Shown one piece after another: positions 43,286-50,808 of a DNA stretch of 50,808 nt. Origin of the DNA: Microbacterium sp. (GTDB lineage Bacteria > Actinomycetota > Actinomycetes > Actinomycetales > Microbacteriaceae); assembly GCF_026393345.1 (NCBI RefSeq), contig NZ_JAPLAI010000038.1:1-50808 (forward strand), in the 5' to 3' direction. Each line of letters starts with the position of its first letter. The stretch's first letter is position 1. A program made the translations under genes and the position numbers. A model generated the notes under the pieces. That model ran no database searches and was not told the origin of the DNA. It saw only the letters and a list, made by a program, of their open reading frames with translations.

Positions 43286-43837
43286 TCAGCGGACGACGAC
43301 GGTGGTGGTGACGGGCGTGGGGTTCTGGAACAGGTCGAGGACCGGGCAGTGCGCGTCGACGGTGCGGCGCAGCTCCTCGTAGCGCTCGGCCGACTCGGGG
43401 CCGGCGATCTCGATGCGCAGGCGCACGTCGGTGAAGCCGGCGCGCACGGTGTCGTCCTTGCCGAACAGGCGTGCCGCATCCAGGTCGCCCTCGGCCGTGA
43501 CCTGCAGGTCGTCGATCTGGATGCCGAGCGCCTGCGCGTACAGGCGGTAGACGACGACCTGGCAGGAGATCAGGGCGGCGAGCGCCACCTCGACGGGAGA
43601 CGCAGCGACGTCGTCGCCGGCGAGCGGGGCGGGCTCGTCGACGAGGATGGTGTGGCGGCCGGCGGTGAGACGGGTGGCCACCGAGCCCTCCGAGTGCCCC
43701 TTCACGAGGTAGGTCAGGTGCGCCGACGCACGGTTCGCGTCGATGCGCTCACTCCAGGCAGCACCTGCCTCGGTGAGGCGGGTGGCTCGCTCTTCGGCGG
43801 TGACGGCGGGGATGACGGACTCGGCGATCGTGCTCAT
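43286..43837 (-). CDS. OsmC-family protein
   Basis: 183 residues. OsmC/Ohr fold: SPVEVALAALISCQVVVYRL with the first redox Cys, and VDAHCPVLDLFQNPTPV with the second. The family reduces organic hydroperoxides using the two Cys residues. It is not preceded by an OhrR-type regulator; the MarR gene upstream is already paired with the MFS gene. Confidence 0.9.
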   Translation of the reverse strand: MSTIAESVIPAVTAEERATRLTEAGAAWSERIDANRASAHLTYLVKGHSEGSVATRLTAGRHTILVDEPAPLAGDDVAASPVEVALAALISCQVVVYRLYAQALGIQIDDLQVTAEGDLDAARLFGKDDTVRAGFTDVRLRIEIAGPESAERYEELRRTVDAHCPVLDLFQNPTPVTTTVVVR

Positions 43838-43916
43838 GCCACCGACGCTAGGGCCACGCCGCCGCTTCCGCGGAACCGCCCGTCATCCGGTGTCACACAT
43901 CGGCCGCCGCGGCGGG

Positions 43917-44762
43917 TCACGCCTCGCGGGTGATCGTGACCTTCACGCCGAGCTCGGCCTTGTAGTGACCGCCGTACACACCGCGCAGCGGCGGCACGTC
44001 GTTGTAGTCGCGGCCTCGGCCGACGAGCACGTGCCGGTCGCCGATCTCGGTGTTGTTGGTGGGGTCGAAGCCGGTCCACTCACCGGCGAACCACTCCACC
44101 CACGCGTGGGACTCGCCCTCCACCGGTACCCCGATCTCGGCCTGCGCCTGCGGGTGCAGGTAGCCGGATACGTACCGGGCGGGGATGCCGATGGCCCGGA
44201 GCGCCCCGATCGCGATGTGCGCCATGTCCTGGCACACGCCCTTCCTGGCTTCCCAGGCCTCGGCGGCGGTGGAGTGCACCCCGGTGACGCCGTAGACGTA
44301 CTCGACCGCGTAGCCGATGGCCATGCACACCTCGTGCGCGGCACGCCCGGGGTCGTCGTACCGCTCCGCGATGGAGCGGGCGATCTCGACGACCTCGGGA
44401 TGCGGCTGCGTCCGCGGCGTCTGCGACAGCTGCTCCACAGTGGTGATGGACCGGGCAGCCTCGGTGGCCAGCCGCTCCCAGGTGAGACCGCTGTGCTCGA
44501 TCGGACGGGGGCGCACCTCGACCAGCGAGCGCGCCGTGATCCGCAGGCCCCGGTGCGGGGAGAGCACGTCGAACGAGCTCACCCGCGTCCCGAAGTAGTC
44601 GACGAAGCTGTTGACGGCGGTGGAGGGCTCGATCTCGAGCGACGAACTCAGCACGAATTGGCTGTCGGTCGTGCCCGGCAGCATCCGCGCTTCGTTATAC
44701 GAGGCCGACACGTCGCCCTCGTATACGAACCCGGTTTCGTGCTCGATGCGCAGGCGCTTCAT
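43917..44762 (-). CDS. transglutaminase-like family protein
   Basis: 281 residues from ATG 44762, overlapping the alpha-E stop by 4 bp. An N-terminal beta region (LRIEHETGFVYEGDVSASYN) precedes the transglutaminase core: ARKGVCQDMAHIAIGALRAI with the catalytic Cys, GESHAWVEWFAGEWTGFDP with the His and Asp. It is the third gene of the ATP-grasp/alpha-E/transglutaminase set seen in many bacteria; proposed roles in peptide or amide-bond modification are not established. Confidence 0.92.
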   Translation of the reverse strand: MKRLRIEHETGFVYEGDVSASYNEARMLPGTTDSQFVLSSSLEIEPSTAVNSFVDYFGTRVSSFDVLSPHRGLRITARSLVEVRPRPIEHSGLTWERLATEAARSITTVEQLSQTPRTQPHPEVVEIARSIAERYDDPGRAAHEVCMAIGYAVEYVYGVTGVHSTAAEAWEARKGVCQDMAHIAIGALRAIGIPARYVSGYLHPQAQAEIGVPVEGESHAWVEWFAGEWTGFDPTNNTEIGDRHVLVGRGRDYNDVPPLRGVYGGHYKAELGVKVTITREA

Positions 44763-45617
44763 GAGATCTCTCCGATCCAGCTGGGCTCGGCCTGCGTGGG
44801 GAAGAACCGCTGCCGGATCGCATCCGACGCCTCCCGGGTCACCTTCTGCACGCGCAGCATGTGCCGGGGAAGCTCCTCGAGGATCTCGTTCGTCGGCCGG
44901 TACTCCAGGTCGTTGCGGATGCGGCCGAGCGCACGCAGCACCTGGTTGGAGTGCCCCACCCGGTCGACGGTCGGGTCGATCGCGCTGATGCACTCCTCCG
45001 CCCGCGAGATCGAATAGATGATCGACCGCGGGAAGAGGCGGTCGAGCAGCAGGAACTCGGCGGCGTTCTTCGCACTCGGCATGCCCCGGTAGGTGCGGAC
45101 GTACGCCTCGTACGCGCCGCAGGAGCGGAGGATCGTGATCCAGCTGGGACCCGAGCTGCCACGCCTCATCGCGGCTCGTGGAGGAGTCGACGATGCCCAC
45201 GGCGAGCGCTGCGCGTTCGCGCACCCACTGGAAGAACTCGTGCACCTTCTCCAGCTGCAGCCGGCGCGGCATCCGTGCATTCGTGGTGTTCAGGCACTCC
45301 CAGAGCTCCGTGGAGACGATCTCCCGCGCCCGGCGGGCGTTCTCCCGCGAGGCGGTGAGCGAGTAGACGATGCTCGACGGGTTCGCCCGGTCGACGGCGA
45401 GCCGGGCCAGCACGTCCTCCCGCGACACCGTGCCGGCGTCGTCGAGCGGGGCAGAGCCCATGACCGCGAGGAGCGACCGGCACGCGGTGTCCTCGTCGAT
45501 CCACGGGTCTTCGAGCAGCAGCTGCAGGTGCACATCGAGGATGCGGGCGGTGCCGTCGCTGCGTTCGATGTACCGGCCGATCCAGAACAGGGATTCGGCG
45601 ATGCGACTCAGGAGCAT
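44759..45617 (-). pseudogene. alpha-E domain protein, broken by an internal deletion and frameshift
   Basis: From ATG 45617 the frame reads 154 residues of alpha-E protein (LLSRIAESLFWIGRYIERSD to STSRDEAWQ). It should continue for about 26 more residues (the second Arg/Glu-rich helix), but at about 45155 the sequence jumps to SGPSWITILRSCGAYEAYVR in another frame, which runs 131 residues to the stop at 44759. The two parts plus the missing piece equal the usual length of about 310. Both parts are well conserved, so the break is recent or an assembly error. Intact alpha-E proteins are helical and partner the ATP-grasp protein. Confidence 0.85.
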
Positions 45618-47311
45618 GACGCACCCCCGTCCCGTTGCTGTTGCTGTTGCTCCTGCTGTTCCGACCGGGTGCGCGGACGGTCCTGCGGGGAGTGGCTGAC
45701 CTCGGGCGACTCGCCCGCGGCGGCCGCATCCTCCGCCGAGATGATCGGGATCGCCTGCGTGACGGTCGAGGCCTGGTCGGCGACCAGCCCGGCGAGGCCG
45801 TGCCCCTGCCCGTACTCGACGTGCCCGGGTGCGGCGCCTCCGACGACCCAGGTGTCCTTCGACCCGCCGCCCTGGCTGGAGTTGACCACCAGCTGCCCCT
45901 CCGGCAGCGCCACCCGGGTGAGACCACCAGGGAGCACCCAGATGTCGTCGCCGTCGTTCACGGCGAAGGGCCGCAGATCCGCGTGGCGCGGCCGCATCCC
46001 GTCTTCGACGAGGGTGGGGATGGTGGAGAGCATGACGACCGGCTGCGCGATCCACCCGCGCGGGTCGGCGCGGAGCTTGGTGCGAAGGGCATCGAGTTCC
46101 GCGCGGGACGCGTCCGGCCCCACCACCAGGCCCTTGCCGCCGGAGCCGTCGACGGGTTTCACGACGAGCTCGTCGAGCCGGTCGAGTACCTCTTCGAGCG
46201 CCTCCGGCTCCTCCAGCCGCCAGGTGTCGACGATCGGGAGGATCGGCTCCTCGGACAGGTAGTACCGGATGAGGTCGGGCGTGTACGTGTAGAGCAGCTT
46301 GTCGTCGGCGACGCCGTTTCCGACCGCGTTGGCGATCGTGACGTTGCCCATGCGGGCGGCGAGCATGAGCCCCGGGGCGCCCAGCATCGAGTCGGCGCGG
46401 AACTGCAGCGGGTCGAGGTAGTCGTCGTCCACGCGGCGGTAGATGACGTCGACCCGCTTCGGGCCGCGGGTTGTGCGCATGAAGACCTTGCCACCGGCGC
46501 AGACGAGGTCGCGCCCCTCCACGAGTTCGACCCCCATGAGACGGGCGAGCAGCGTGTGCTCGAAGTAGGCCGAGTTGAACACACCCGGGGTGAGCACGAC
46601 GACGTTCGGATCGTCGATGCCGGGCGGGGCGGATGCACGGAGCGCGGCCAGCAGCTTGTTGGGATAGTCGCCGACCGGGCGCACCCGCATGGACACGAAC
46701 AGCTCCGGCAGGGTCTGCGCCATCACGCGACGGTTGGAGATGACGTAGCTGACCCCCGAGGGCACCCGCACGTTGTCCTCGAGCACGCGCATCTTGCCGT
46801 GCTCGTCGCGGATCAGATCGATGCCGGAGACCTGGATGCGGACGCCGTTGGCGGGATGGATCCCGGCAGCCTGGCGGTAGAAGTACTGACTCGACGCGAT
46901 CAGCTGCGCCGGGATCACCCCGTCGCGCACGCAGTTCTGCCGGCCGTAGGTGTCATCGAGGAAAGCCTCGAGCGCGCGCACGCGCTGCTTGACGCCGGCT
47001 TCGATCTCGCTCCACTCCGCGTAGTCGATGATGCGCGGCACCGCATCCAGCGGGAACGGACGCTCCTCGCCGGCGAAGTCGAACGTGACGCCCTGGGCGA
47101 GGTAGGAGCTGGCGAGCGACTCGGTGCGGCCCCGGAGTTCCTCCTGCGTCATCCGCGCGAGCGCCTGGTACAGCTCCCGGTAGGCGTCACGGGACTGCGC
47201 GGTGTCCCCGGGATGCGCGGGTTGGCCGAACATCTCGTCGAAAGGCGGGAGTCCTTGTGGCGTCTTCCGCGGCGCGAGAGTGGAGCCGTAGCCGTCGAAG
47301 AGGTCTCCCAT
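45608..47311 (-). CDS. circularly permuted type 2 ATP-grasp protein
   Basis: 567 residues from ATG 47311. The family blocks are visible: VTFDFAGEERPFPLDAVPRI, VRVLEDNVRVPSGVSYVISN, VVVLTPGVFNSAYFEHTLLA, and the ATP-grasp residues VVKPVDGSGGKGLVVGPDA and QPVVMLSTIPTLV. The C-terminus ends in a Gln-rich stretch (EQQQQQ) encoded by CTG/TTG trinucleotide repeats. It probably forms an amide or peptide bond on an unknown substrate together with the alpha-E and transglutaminase proteins downstream. It starts 10 bp after the MFS stop on the same strand. Confidence 0.92.
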   Translation of the reverse strand: MGDLFDGYGSTLAPRKTPQGLPPFDEMFGQPAHPGDTAQSRDAYRELYQALARMTQEELRGRTESLASSYLAQGVTFDFAGEERPFPLDAVPRIIDYAEWSEIEAGVKQRVRALEAFLDDTYGRQNCVRDGVIPAQLIASSQYFYRQAAGIHPANGVRIQVSGIDLIRDEHGKMRVLEDNVRVPSGVSYVISNRRVMAQTLPELFVSMRVRPVGDYPNKLLAALRASAPPGIDDPNVVVLTPGVFNSAYFEHTLLARLMGVELVEGRDLVCAGGKVFMRTTRGPKRVDVIYRRVDDDYLDPLQFRADSMLGAPGLMLAARMGNVTIANAVGNGVADDKLLYTYTPDLIRYYLSEEPILPIVDTWRLEEPEALEEVLDRLDELVVKPVDGSGGKGLVVGPDASRAELDALRTKLRADPRGWIAQPVVMLSTIPTLVEDGMRPRHADLRPFAVNDGDDIWVLPGGLTRVALPEGQLVVNSSQGGGSKDTWVVGGAAPGHVEYGQGHGLAGLVADQASTVTQAIPIISAEDAAAAGESPEVSHSPQDRPRTRSEQQEQQQQQRDGGASCS

Positions 47312-47321
47312 GCCCCAAACC

Positions 47322-48602
47322 CTAGCCACCGGGTATTGCGGGCCTGTTTCGGTTGCGCGCGTCGCCGCGGCGCGATATCGCCCCCGCGGCATCCGGGCCT
47401 CCGCTGCTGCGCCGACGCGCCGCGCGGTGCCCGAACCAGGCGCACCCGGCGCTCAGCACCAGGCAGCCGACCATCCCCGCCGCCATCGGCGCCGCCGTGC
47501 CGGAGCCGAGGATCCCGCCGACCGGCACGACCGCCGCCGCGACCGCGTACTGCACCGACCCCATGAGCGCCGCCCCCGAGGCGGCGGCGAATCCGGCGCG
47601 TGCCAGGGTCAACGCGCTCGCGTTCGAGAGGATCGCCGAGGCCGCGGCACCCCCGACCAGCACCGTGGGCAGGAAGCTCGCGATCGTGAAGGGCCCCCAC
47701 AGCGTGAACGCGAGGAGGGTGAGGGTCGCCGCCAGCGCGATCGACTGCGCGACCGCCATCATCCGGGCCGCCCCCACCCGGCCGGCGAAGAAGGCGTTGC
47801 CCATGCTGCCGACCAGGACCGCCGCAGCGTACCCGGTATAGATGGCCGCGTAGCCCCACGGGCCGGTGTGCAGGATGTCCTGCGCCACGAATGACGACGC
47901 CGCCGAGTGCACCGCCAGCGCCGCATAACCGAACGACATCGCGAGCGCGTTGCCGATGTAGGCGGGATCGCGCAGCAGTCGCCCGTAGTTCCCCACCATC
48001 GTGCCGATCCGGGCGGCCGAGCGCCGGTCGGGGGCGAGGGTCTCGGGCACGAGCGCCCACGCGACGACGAGGCCGGCAGTGCACAGCACGGTGAGCAGCA
48101 CGAAGCCTGCCCGCCAGCCGCCGACCGTGAATGCGAGGGTCCCGAGGAGCGGTGCGGCGAACGGGCCGGCGGCGAGGAGACCCATGAGGATGCTGTACGC
48201 GCGCGCCGCGGTCCGCCCGGTGGCGGTGTCGGCCACCACCGCCCGTGCCACGACGACGACCGCGGCCGCCCCCAGTCCCTGCGCCACGCGGGTCGCCACG
48301 AGCGTGCCGATCGTGGGAGCGAAGGCGGCGAGGAGCGACGCGAGGGTCACGAGAACGAGGCCGCAGAGCAACACCGGGCGGCGCCCCACGACGTCGGAGA
48401 GCATGCCGACGATCAGCTGACCGCCGGCGACGCCGATGAGGAAGCCGGTGTACACCAGCTGCCCGCCCGCGACCGTGGTGTGGAGGTCGGCGACCAGGGC
48501 GCCAAGGGCTGGCAGATACAGGTGCGCGGCGAGCGGGTTGACCGTCATGAGCGAACCGAGCACGACGATGAGGCCCGGGGTCAGACCGCGCGACGACCTC
48601 AT
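47322..48602 (-). CDS. Bcr/CflA-type MFS transporter
   Basis: 426 residues from ATG 48602, with about 12 transmembrane helices. LYLPALGALVADLHTTVAGG after helix 1 and GMLSDVVGRRPVLLCGL (the loop 2-3 motif) match the Bcr/CflA drug-export subfamily, as does ARAVVADTATGRTAARAYS after helix 4. The substrate is unknown. It is divergent from the IlvD/Edd operon across a strong inverted repeat and only 10 bp upstream of the ATP-grasp gene, so it could belong to either functional unit. Confidence 0.88.
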   Translation of the reverse strand: MRSSRGLTPGLIVVLGSLMTVNPLAAHLYLPALGALVADLHTTVAGGQLVYTGFLIGVAGGQLIVGMLSDVVGRRPVLLCGLVLVTLASLLAAFAPTIGTLVATRVAQGLGAAAVVVVARAVVADTATGRTAARAYSILMGLLAAGPFAAPLLGTLAFTVGGWRAGFVLLTVLCTAGLVVAWALVPETLAPDRRSAARIGTMVGNYGRLLRDPAYIGNALAMSFGYAALAVHSAASSFVAQDILHTGPWGYAAIYTGYAAAVLVGSMGNAFFAGRVGAARMMAVAQSIALAATLTLLAFTLWGPFTIASFLPTVLVGGAAASAILSNASALTLARAGFAAASGAALMGSVQYAVAAAVVPVGGILGSGTAAPMAAGMVGCLVLSAGCAWFGHRAARRRSSGGPDAAGAISRRGDARNRNRPAIPGG

Positions 48603-48627
48603 CTGGTGCGCTTTCGCATTCCCCCGA

Positions 48628-48665
48628 GTGTACGCATTGCGTTCATTTGATCGCAATGCGTACAC
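48628..48665. promoter_or_regulatory. 14-bp perfect inverted repeat between the MFS and IlvD/Edd genes
   Basis: GTGTACGCATTGCG (48628-48641) and its complement (48652-48665) flank the 10-bp spacer TTCATTTGAT. Each arm is nearly palindromic in itself (CGCA-N-TGCG). It is placed to control both divergent transcripts. No regulator gene is adjacent within the window. Confidence 0.65.
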
Positions 48666-48702
48666 TTCAGGGACACGGTCGATGACGACAGGGAAGACGG
48701 CG

Positions 48703-50439
48703 ATGTCCACGTTCCGCAGTAATCTCTCCCCCACCTCGGCGCTGGGGATCGCGCGCCGGGCCCAGTGGCGCTCCCTCGGCATCCCCGCGGAGGACCTGGC
48801 GAAACCCAAGGTCGCGATCGTGAACACCTCGTCCGACCTGGCGGCGTGCTTCGCGCACCTCGACGACATCGTCACGGTATTGAAGGCCGAGTTGCGCGGG
48901 CAGGGCCTGCTGCCGTTCGAGATCCGCACCGCGGCGCCGTCGGACTTCGTCACCAGCGCGGGCCGGGCGGGCCGGTACATCCTGCCGAGTCGCGATCTCA
49001 TCGTGAACGACATCGAGACCGCGGTCGAGGGGGCACTGCTCGACGGCATGATCTGCCTGAGCTCGTGCGACAAGACCACCCCAGGTCACCTCATGGCCGC
49101 CGGCCGGCTCAACGTACCGACCGTCGTGATCCCCTGTGGCTACCAGCACTCCGGGAAGGCGGAGGGGCGCGAGGCCGATGTCGAGGAGGTCTTCCTCCTC
49201 GCCGCGCAGGCCGCCGTCACGGGCGCCTCCACCGACAACCTCATCGACCTCGCCGACGATGCGATCCTCGGCCCGGGCGTCTGCGCCGGCATGGCCACGG
49301 CGAACTCGATGCACATCGTCGCCGAAGCGCTCGGCATGGCCGTTCCCGGGTCAGCGCCGGTGCGCGCCAACAGCGAACCGATGTGGGACAGCGTGCGCCG
49401 CTCCGCGGTCGCCCTCGCGGACCTGCTCGAGCGCGACATCCGGCCGCGTCAGATCATCACGGCCGAGGCGATCGCCGATGCCGTCCGGGCGATGCTGGCC
49501 GTCGGCGGCTCGATGAACACCATCAAGCACCTGCAGGCGATCGCGGTGGAGGCCGGGGTCGACGTCGATGTGTGGGAGCTTTTCCGCACCCTCGGCCGTC
49601 AGACGCCGCTCCTCGCCTCCGTCCGCCCCAACGGCCCGGCCCTCATCGAGGAGTTCGAGGATGCGGGCGGCGGCGCCACGATCCTGCGCGAGCTGCTGCC
49701 GCTGCTGCATGGCGACCGGCTGACGGTCGCCGGCACCACGGTCGCCGAGAACGCCGCCGCCGCGCGCCCCGCCGACGGCGTGATCATCCGGCCGCTCTCC
49801 GACCCGTTCGGCACGGATCCCGCCATCTCGGTGCTCCGGGGCTCACTCGCCCCCGGTGGCGCCGTGGCCAAGCGGCCGGTCCCCGACCCCGGGCCCCACC
49901 GTTTCCGGGGCCCTGCCCGCGTGTTCGGCAACCGGGATGAGGCGATCGGCGCGATCGGCGACGGCCGGCTGCGCTCCGGCGACGTCGCCGTGATCCGCGG
50001 CATCGGGGTCCGCGGTGCCCCCGGCATGGGTCTCACCTCGGCGTTCATCTTCGCGCTGCATGCGCGCGGTCTCGCCGATGAGGTCGCCCTCGTCACGGAC
50101 GGCCAGTTCAGCGGGCTCGTCAACCAGGGCATCTCAATCGGCGAGGTCTCCCCGGAGGCTGCCGAGGACGGCCCGCTCGGGCGAGTGCAGGACGGCGACC
50201 TCATCGACATCGATCTGTCCGAGGGGCGCGTCGACCTGCTCGTCTCGCCGGACGAGCTCGCCACCCGGCCCGCATACCGCGCCCCCACCGACCGGAACAC
50301 CGGTGGCGGGATGCTCGACCAGTACGAACAGCTCGTGCAGCCGCTCGGCTGTGGCGCGGTGCTCTGCGCCCGCCCCGGCGCGGGCCTGTGCACGCGCGAA
50401 TCCGCACTCGCCACCACCGCCTCCGGGGAGGACGCATGA
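48703..50439 (+). CDS. IlvD/Edd-family dehydratase
   Basis: 578 residues from ATG 48703 (AGGGAAG site); an in-frame ATG at 48682 is the alternative. Iron-sulfur and substrate residues: NTSSDLAAC, LSSCDKTTPGHLMAAGRLNV, GVCAGMATANSMHI, AVGGSMNTIKHLQAIA and the C-terminal VTDGQFSGLVNQGISIGEVS. The divergence from biosynthetic IlvD, the position at the head of a divergent operon with a flavoprotein, and the strong operator all suggest a catabolic sugar-acid dehydratase (arabinonate or xylonate type) rather than branched-chain amino-acid synthesis. The substrate is not determined. Confidence 0.85.
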   Translation: MSTFRSNLSPTSALGIARRAQWRSLGIPAEDLAKPKVAIVNTSSDLAACFAHLDDIVTVLKAELRGQGLLPFEIRTAAPSDFVTSAGRAGRYILPSRDLIVNDIETAVEGALLDGMICLSSCDKTTPGHLMAAGRLNVPTVVIPCGYQHSGKAEGREADVEEVFLLAAQAAVTGASTDNLIDLADDAILGPGVCAGMATANSMHIVAEALGMAVPGSAPVRANSEPMWDSVRRSAVALADLLERDIRPRQIITAEAIADAVRAMLAVGGSMNTIKHLQAIAVEAGVDVDVWELFRTLGRQTPLLASVRPNGPALIEEFEDAGGGATILRELLPLLHGDRLTVAGTTVAENAAAARPADGVIIRPLSDPFGTDPAISVLRGSLAPGGAVAKRPVPDPGPHRFRGPARVFGNRDEAIGAIGDGRLRSGDVAVIRGIGVRGAPGMGLTSAFIFALHARGLADEVALVTDGQFSGLVNQGISIGEVSPEAAEDGPLGRVQDGDLIDIDLSEGRVDLLVSPDELATRPAYRAPTDRNTGGGMLDQYEQLVQPLGCGAVLCARPGAGLCTRESALATTASGEDA

Positions 50440-50808
50440 CCGGCACGACGCTGACCCTGCCCGAAACCGAGATCCCGGTGATCGGGGAGTACGAGGTGGT
50501 CGTCGTCGGCGGTGGCCCCGCCGGCATGTTCGCCGCGACCGCCGCGGCGAAGGCGGGACGCTCGACGCTCCTCATCGAGCGGTACGGGTTCCTGGGCGGT
50601 GCCGGCACGATGGGGGGCCTCAGCACCTTCTGCGGGCTGCACGCCCGCGTGGAGGGAATCGACGTCCGGGTCATCCGCGGGCTCACCGACGAGCTCCTCG
50701 ACCGGCTCACCGCCCTCGACGGCCTGAATGATCCCCATCTCAGCGTCGACGACCGGATCATGGCGCAGGCGTTCGACATCTCCGCCTACAAGATCGCCGC
50801 CGACGAGC
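50436..50808 (+). CDS. FAD-dependent oxidoreductase (5' part, cut by window end)
   Basis: ATG 50436 overlaps the dehydratase stop by 4 bp. The first 124 residues show the FAD Rossmann loop VVVVGGGPAGMFAATAAAKA and LLIERYGFLGGAGTMGGLS, the pattern of FAD_oxidored proteins. Coupling to the dehydratase suggests consecutive steps of one catabolic route. Confidence 0.88.
   Translation, partial: MTGTTLTLPETEIPVIGEYEVVVVGGGPAGMFAATAAAKAGRSTLLIERYGFLGGAGTMGGLSTFCGLHARVEGIDVRVIRGLTDELLDRLTALDGLNDPHLSVDDRIMAQAFDISAYKIAADE

Noticed and set aside
45635..45662. CTG/TTG trinucleotide repeat as a phase-variation tract
   Set aside because: Units of three cannot shift the frame and lie in the nonconserved Gln-rich tail of the ATP-grasp protein.

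Overview
The window is about 50.8 kb of high-GC actinobacterial chromosome. Gene content and order (short DUF7882-type proteins, serS next to a HAD hydrolase, the octamer GGATGCGG on both strands) point to the family Microbacteriaceae, probably Microbacterium or a close relative. This is inferred from protein character; no database search was run.

Region by region: (1) 1-2.6 kb is the remnant of an integrated element: a partial gene, a DUF3800 gene, an orphan tRNA-like gene with its own promoter and terminator, a membrane-anchored coiled-coil protein, and the C-terminal third of a tyrosine integrase abutting the 3' end of tRNA-Ser(GCT). (2) 2.7-8.1 kb is envelope biology: an LCP-family wall-polymer ligase, then a divergent, translationally coupled pair of a processive glycosyltransferase and a secreted GH18-like protein, then tRNA-Ser(TGA). 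(3) 8.2-14 kb holds a HAD phosphatase, serS, a lipid-kinase-family protein, a photolyase and a luciferase-like flavin oxidoreductase. (4) 14.1-19 kb holds a PhzF protein, pheA and a 46-residue membrane protein on the minus strand, then a NarL-type response regulator with a histidine kinase of unusual architecture. (5) 19-26.5 kb is the Leloir/galactose region: pgm, glycerate kinase, galE, a LacI-type regulator, galT and galK, with two LacI-like operators 30 bp apart. (6) 26.5-35.6 kb is a mixed block: a MarR regulator, two alpha/beta hydrolases, a carboxylesterase, an F420-type oxidoreductase, an orphan beta-class DNA methyltransferase coupled to a lipoate ligase, two divergent DUF7882 paralogues, DUF1304 and a small alarmone synthetase. 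(7) 35.6-39.3 kb is the xylose locus, with xylA and xylB damaged at their junction, and a divergent ROK regulator. (8) 39.5-43.8 kb holds a class III aminotransferase, a MarR-MFS pair, two tiny acidic or proline-rich proteins and an OsmC protein. (9) 43.9-50.8 kb holds the circularly permuted ATP-grasp / alpha-E / transglutaminase set (alpha-E frameshifted by an internal deletion), a Bcr/CflA-type transporter, and a divergent catabolic operon starting with an IlvD/Edd dehydratase and a flavoprotein cut by the window end.

Two themes stand out. First, convergent or tail-to-tail junctions carry REP-like palindromic elements of at least two families, one present three times with the same four-box layout. 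Second, two genes or gene junctions (xylA-xylB and alpha-E) show short deletions that shift the frame while both flanking parts remain well conserved. These are either recent decay or assembly errors and should be checked on reads. No CRISPR array, rRNA or intact insertion sequence was seen.
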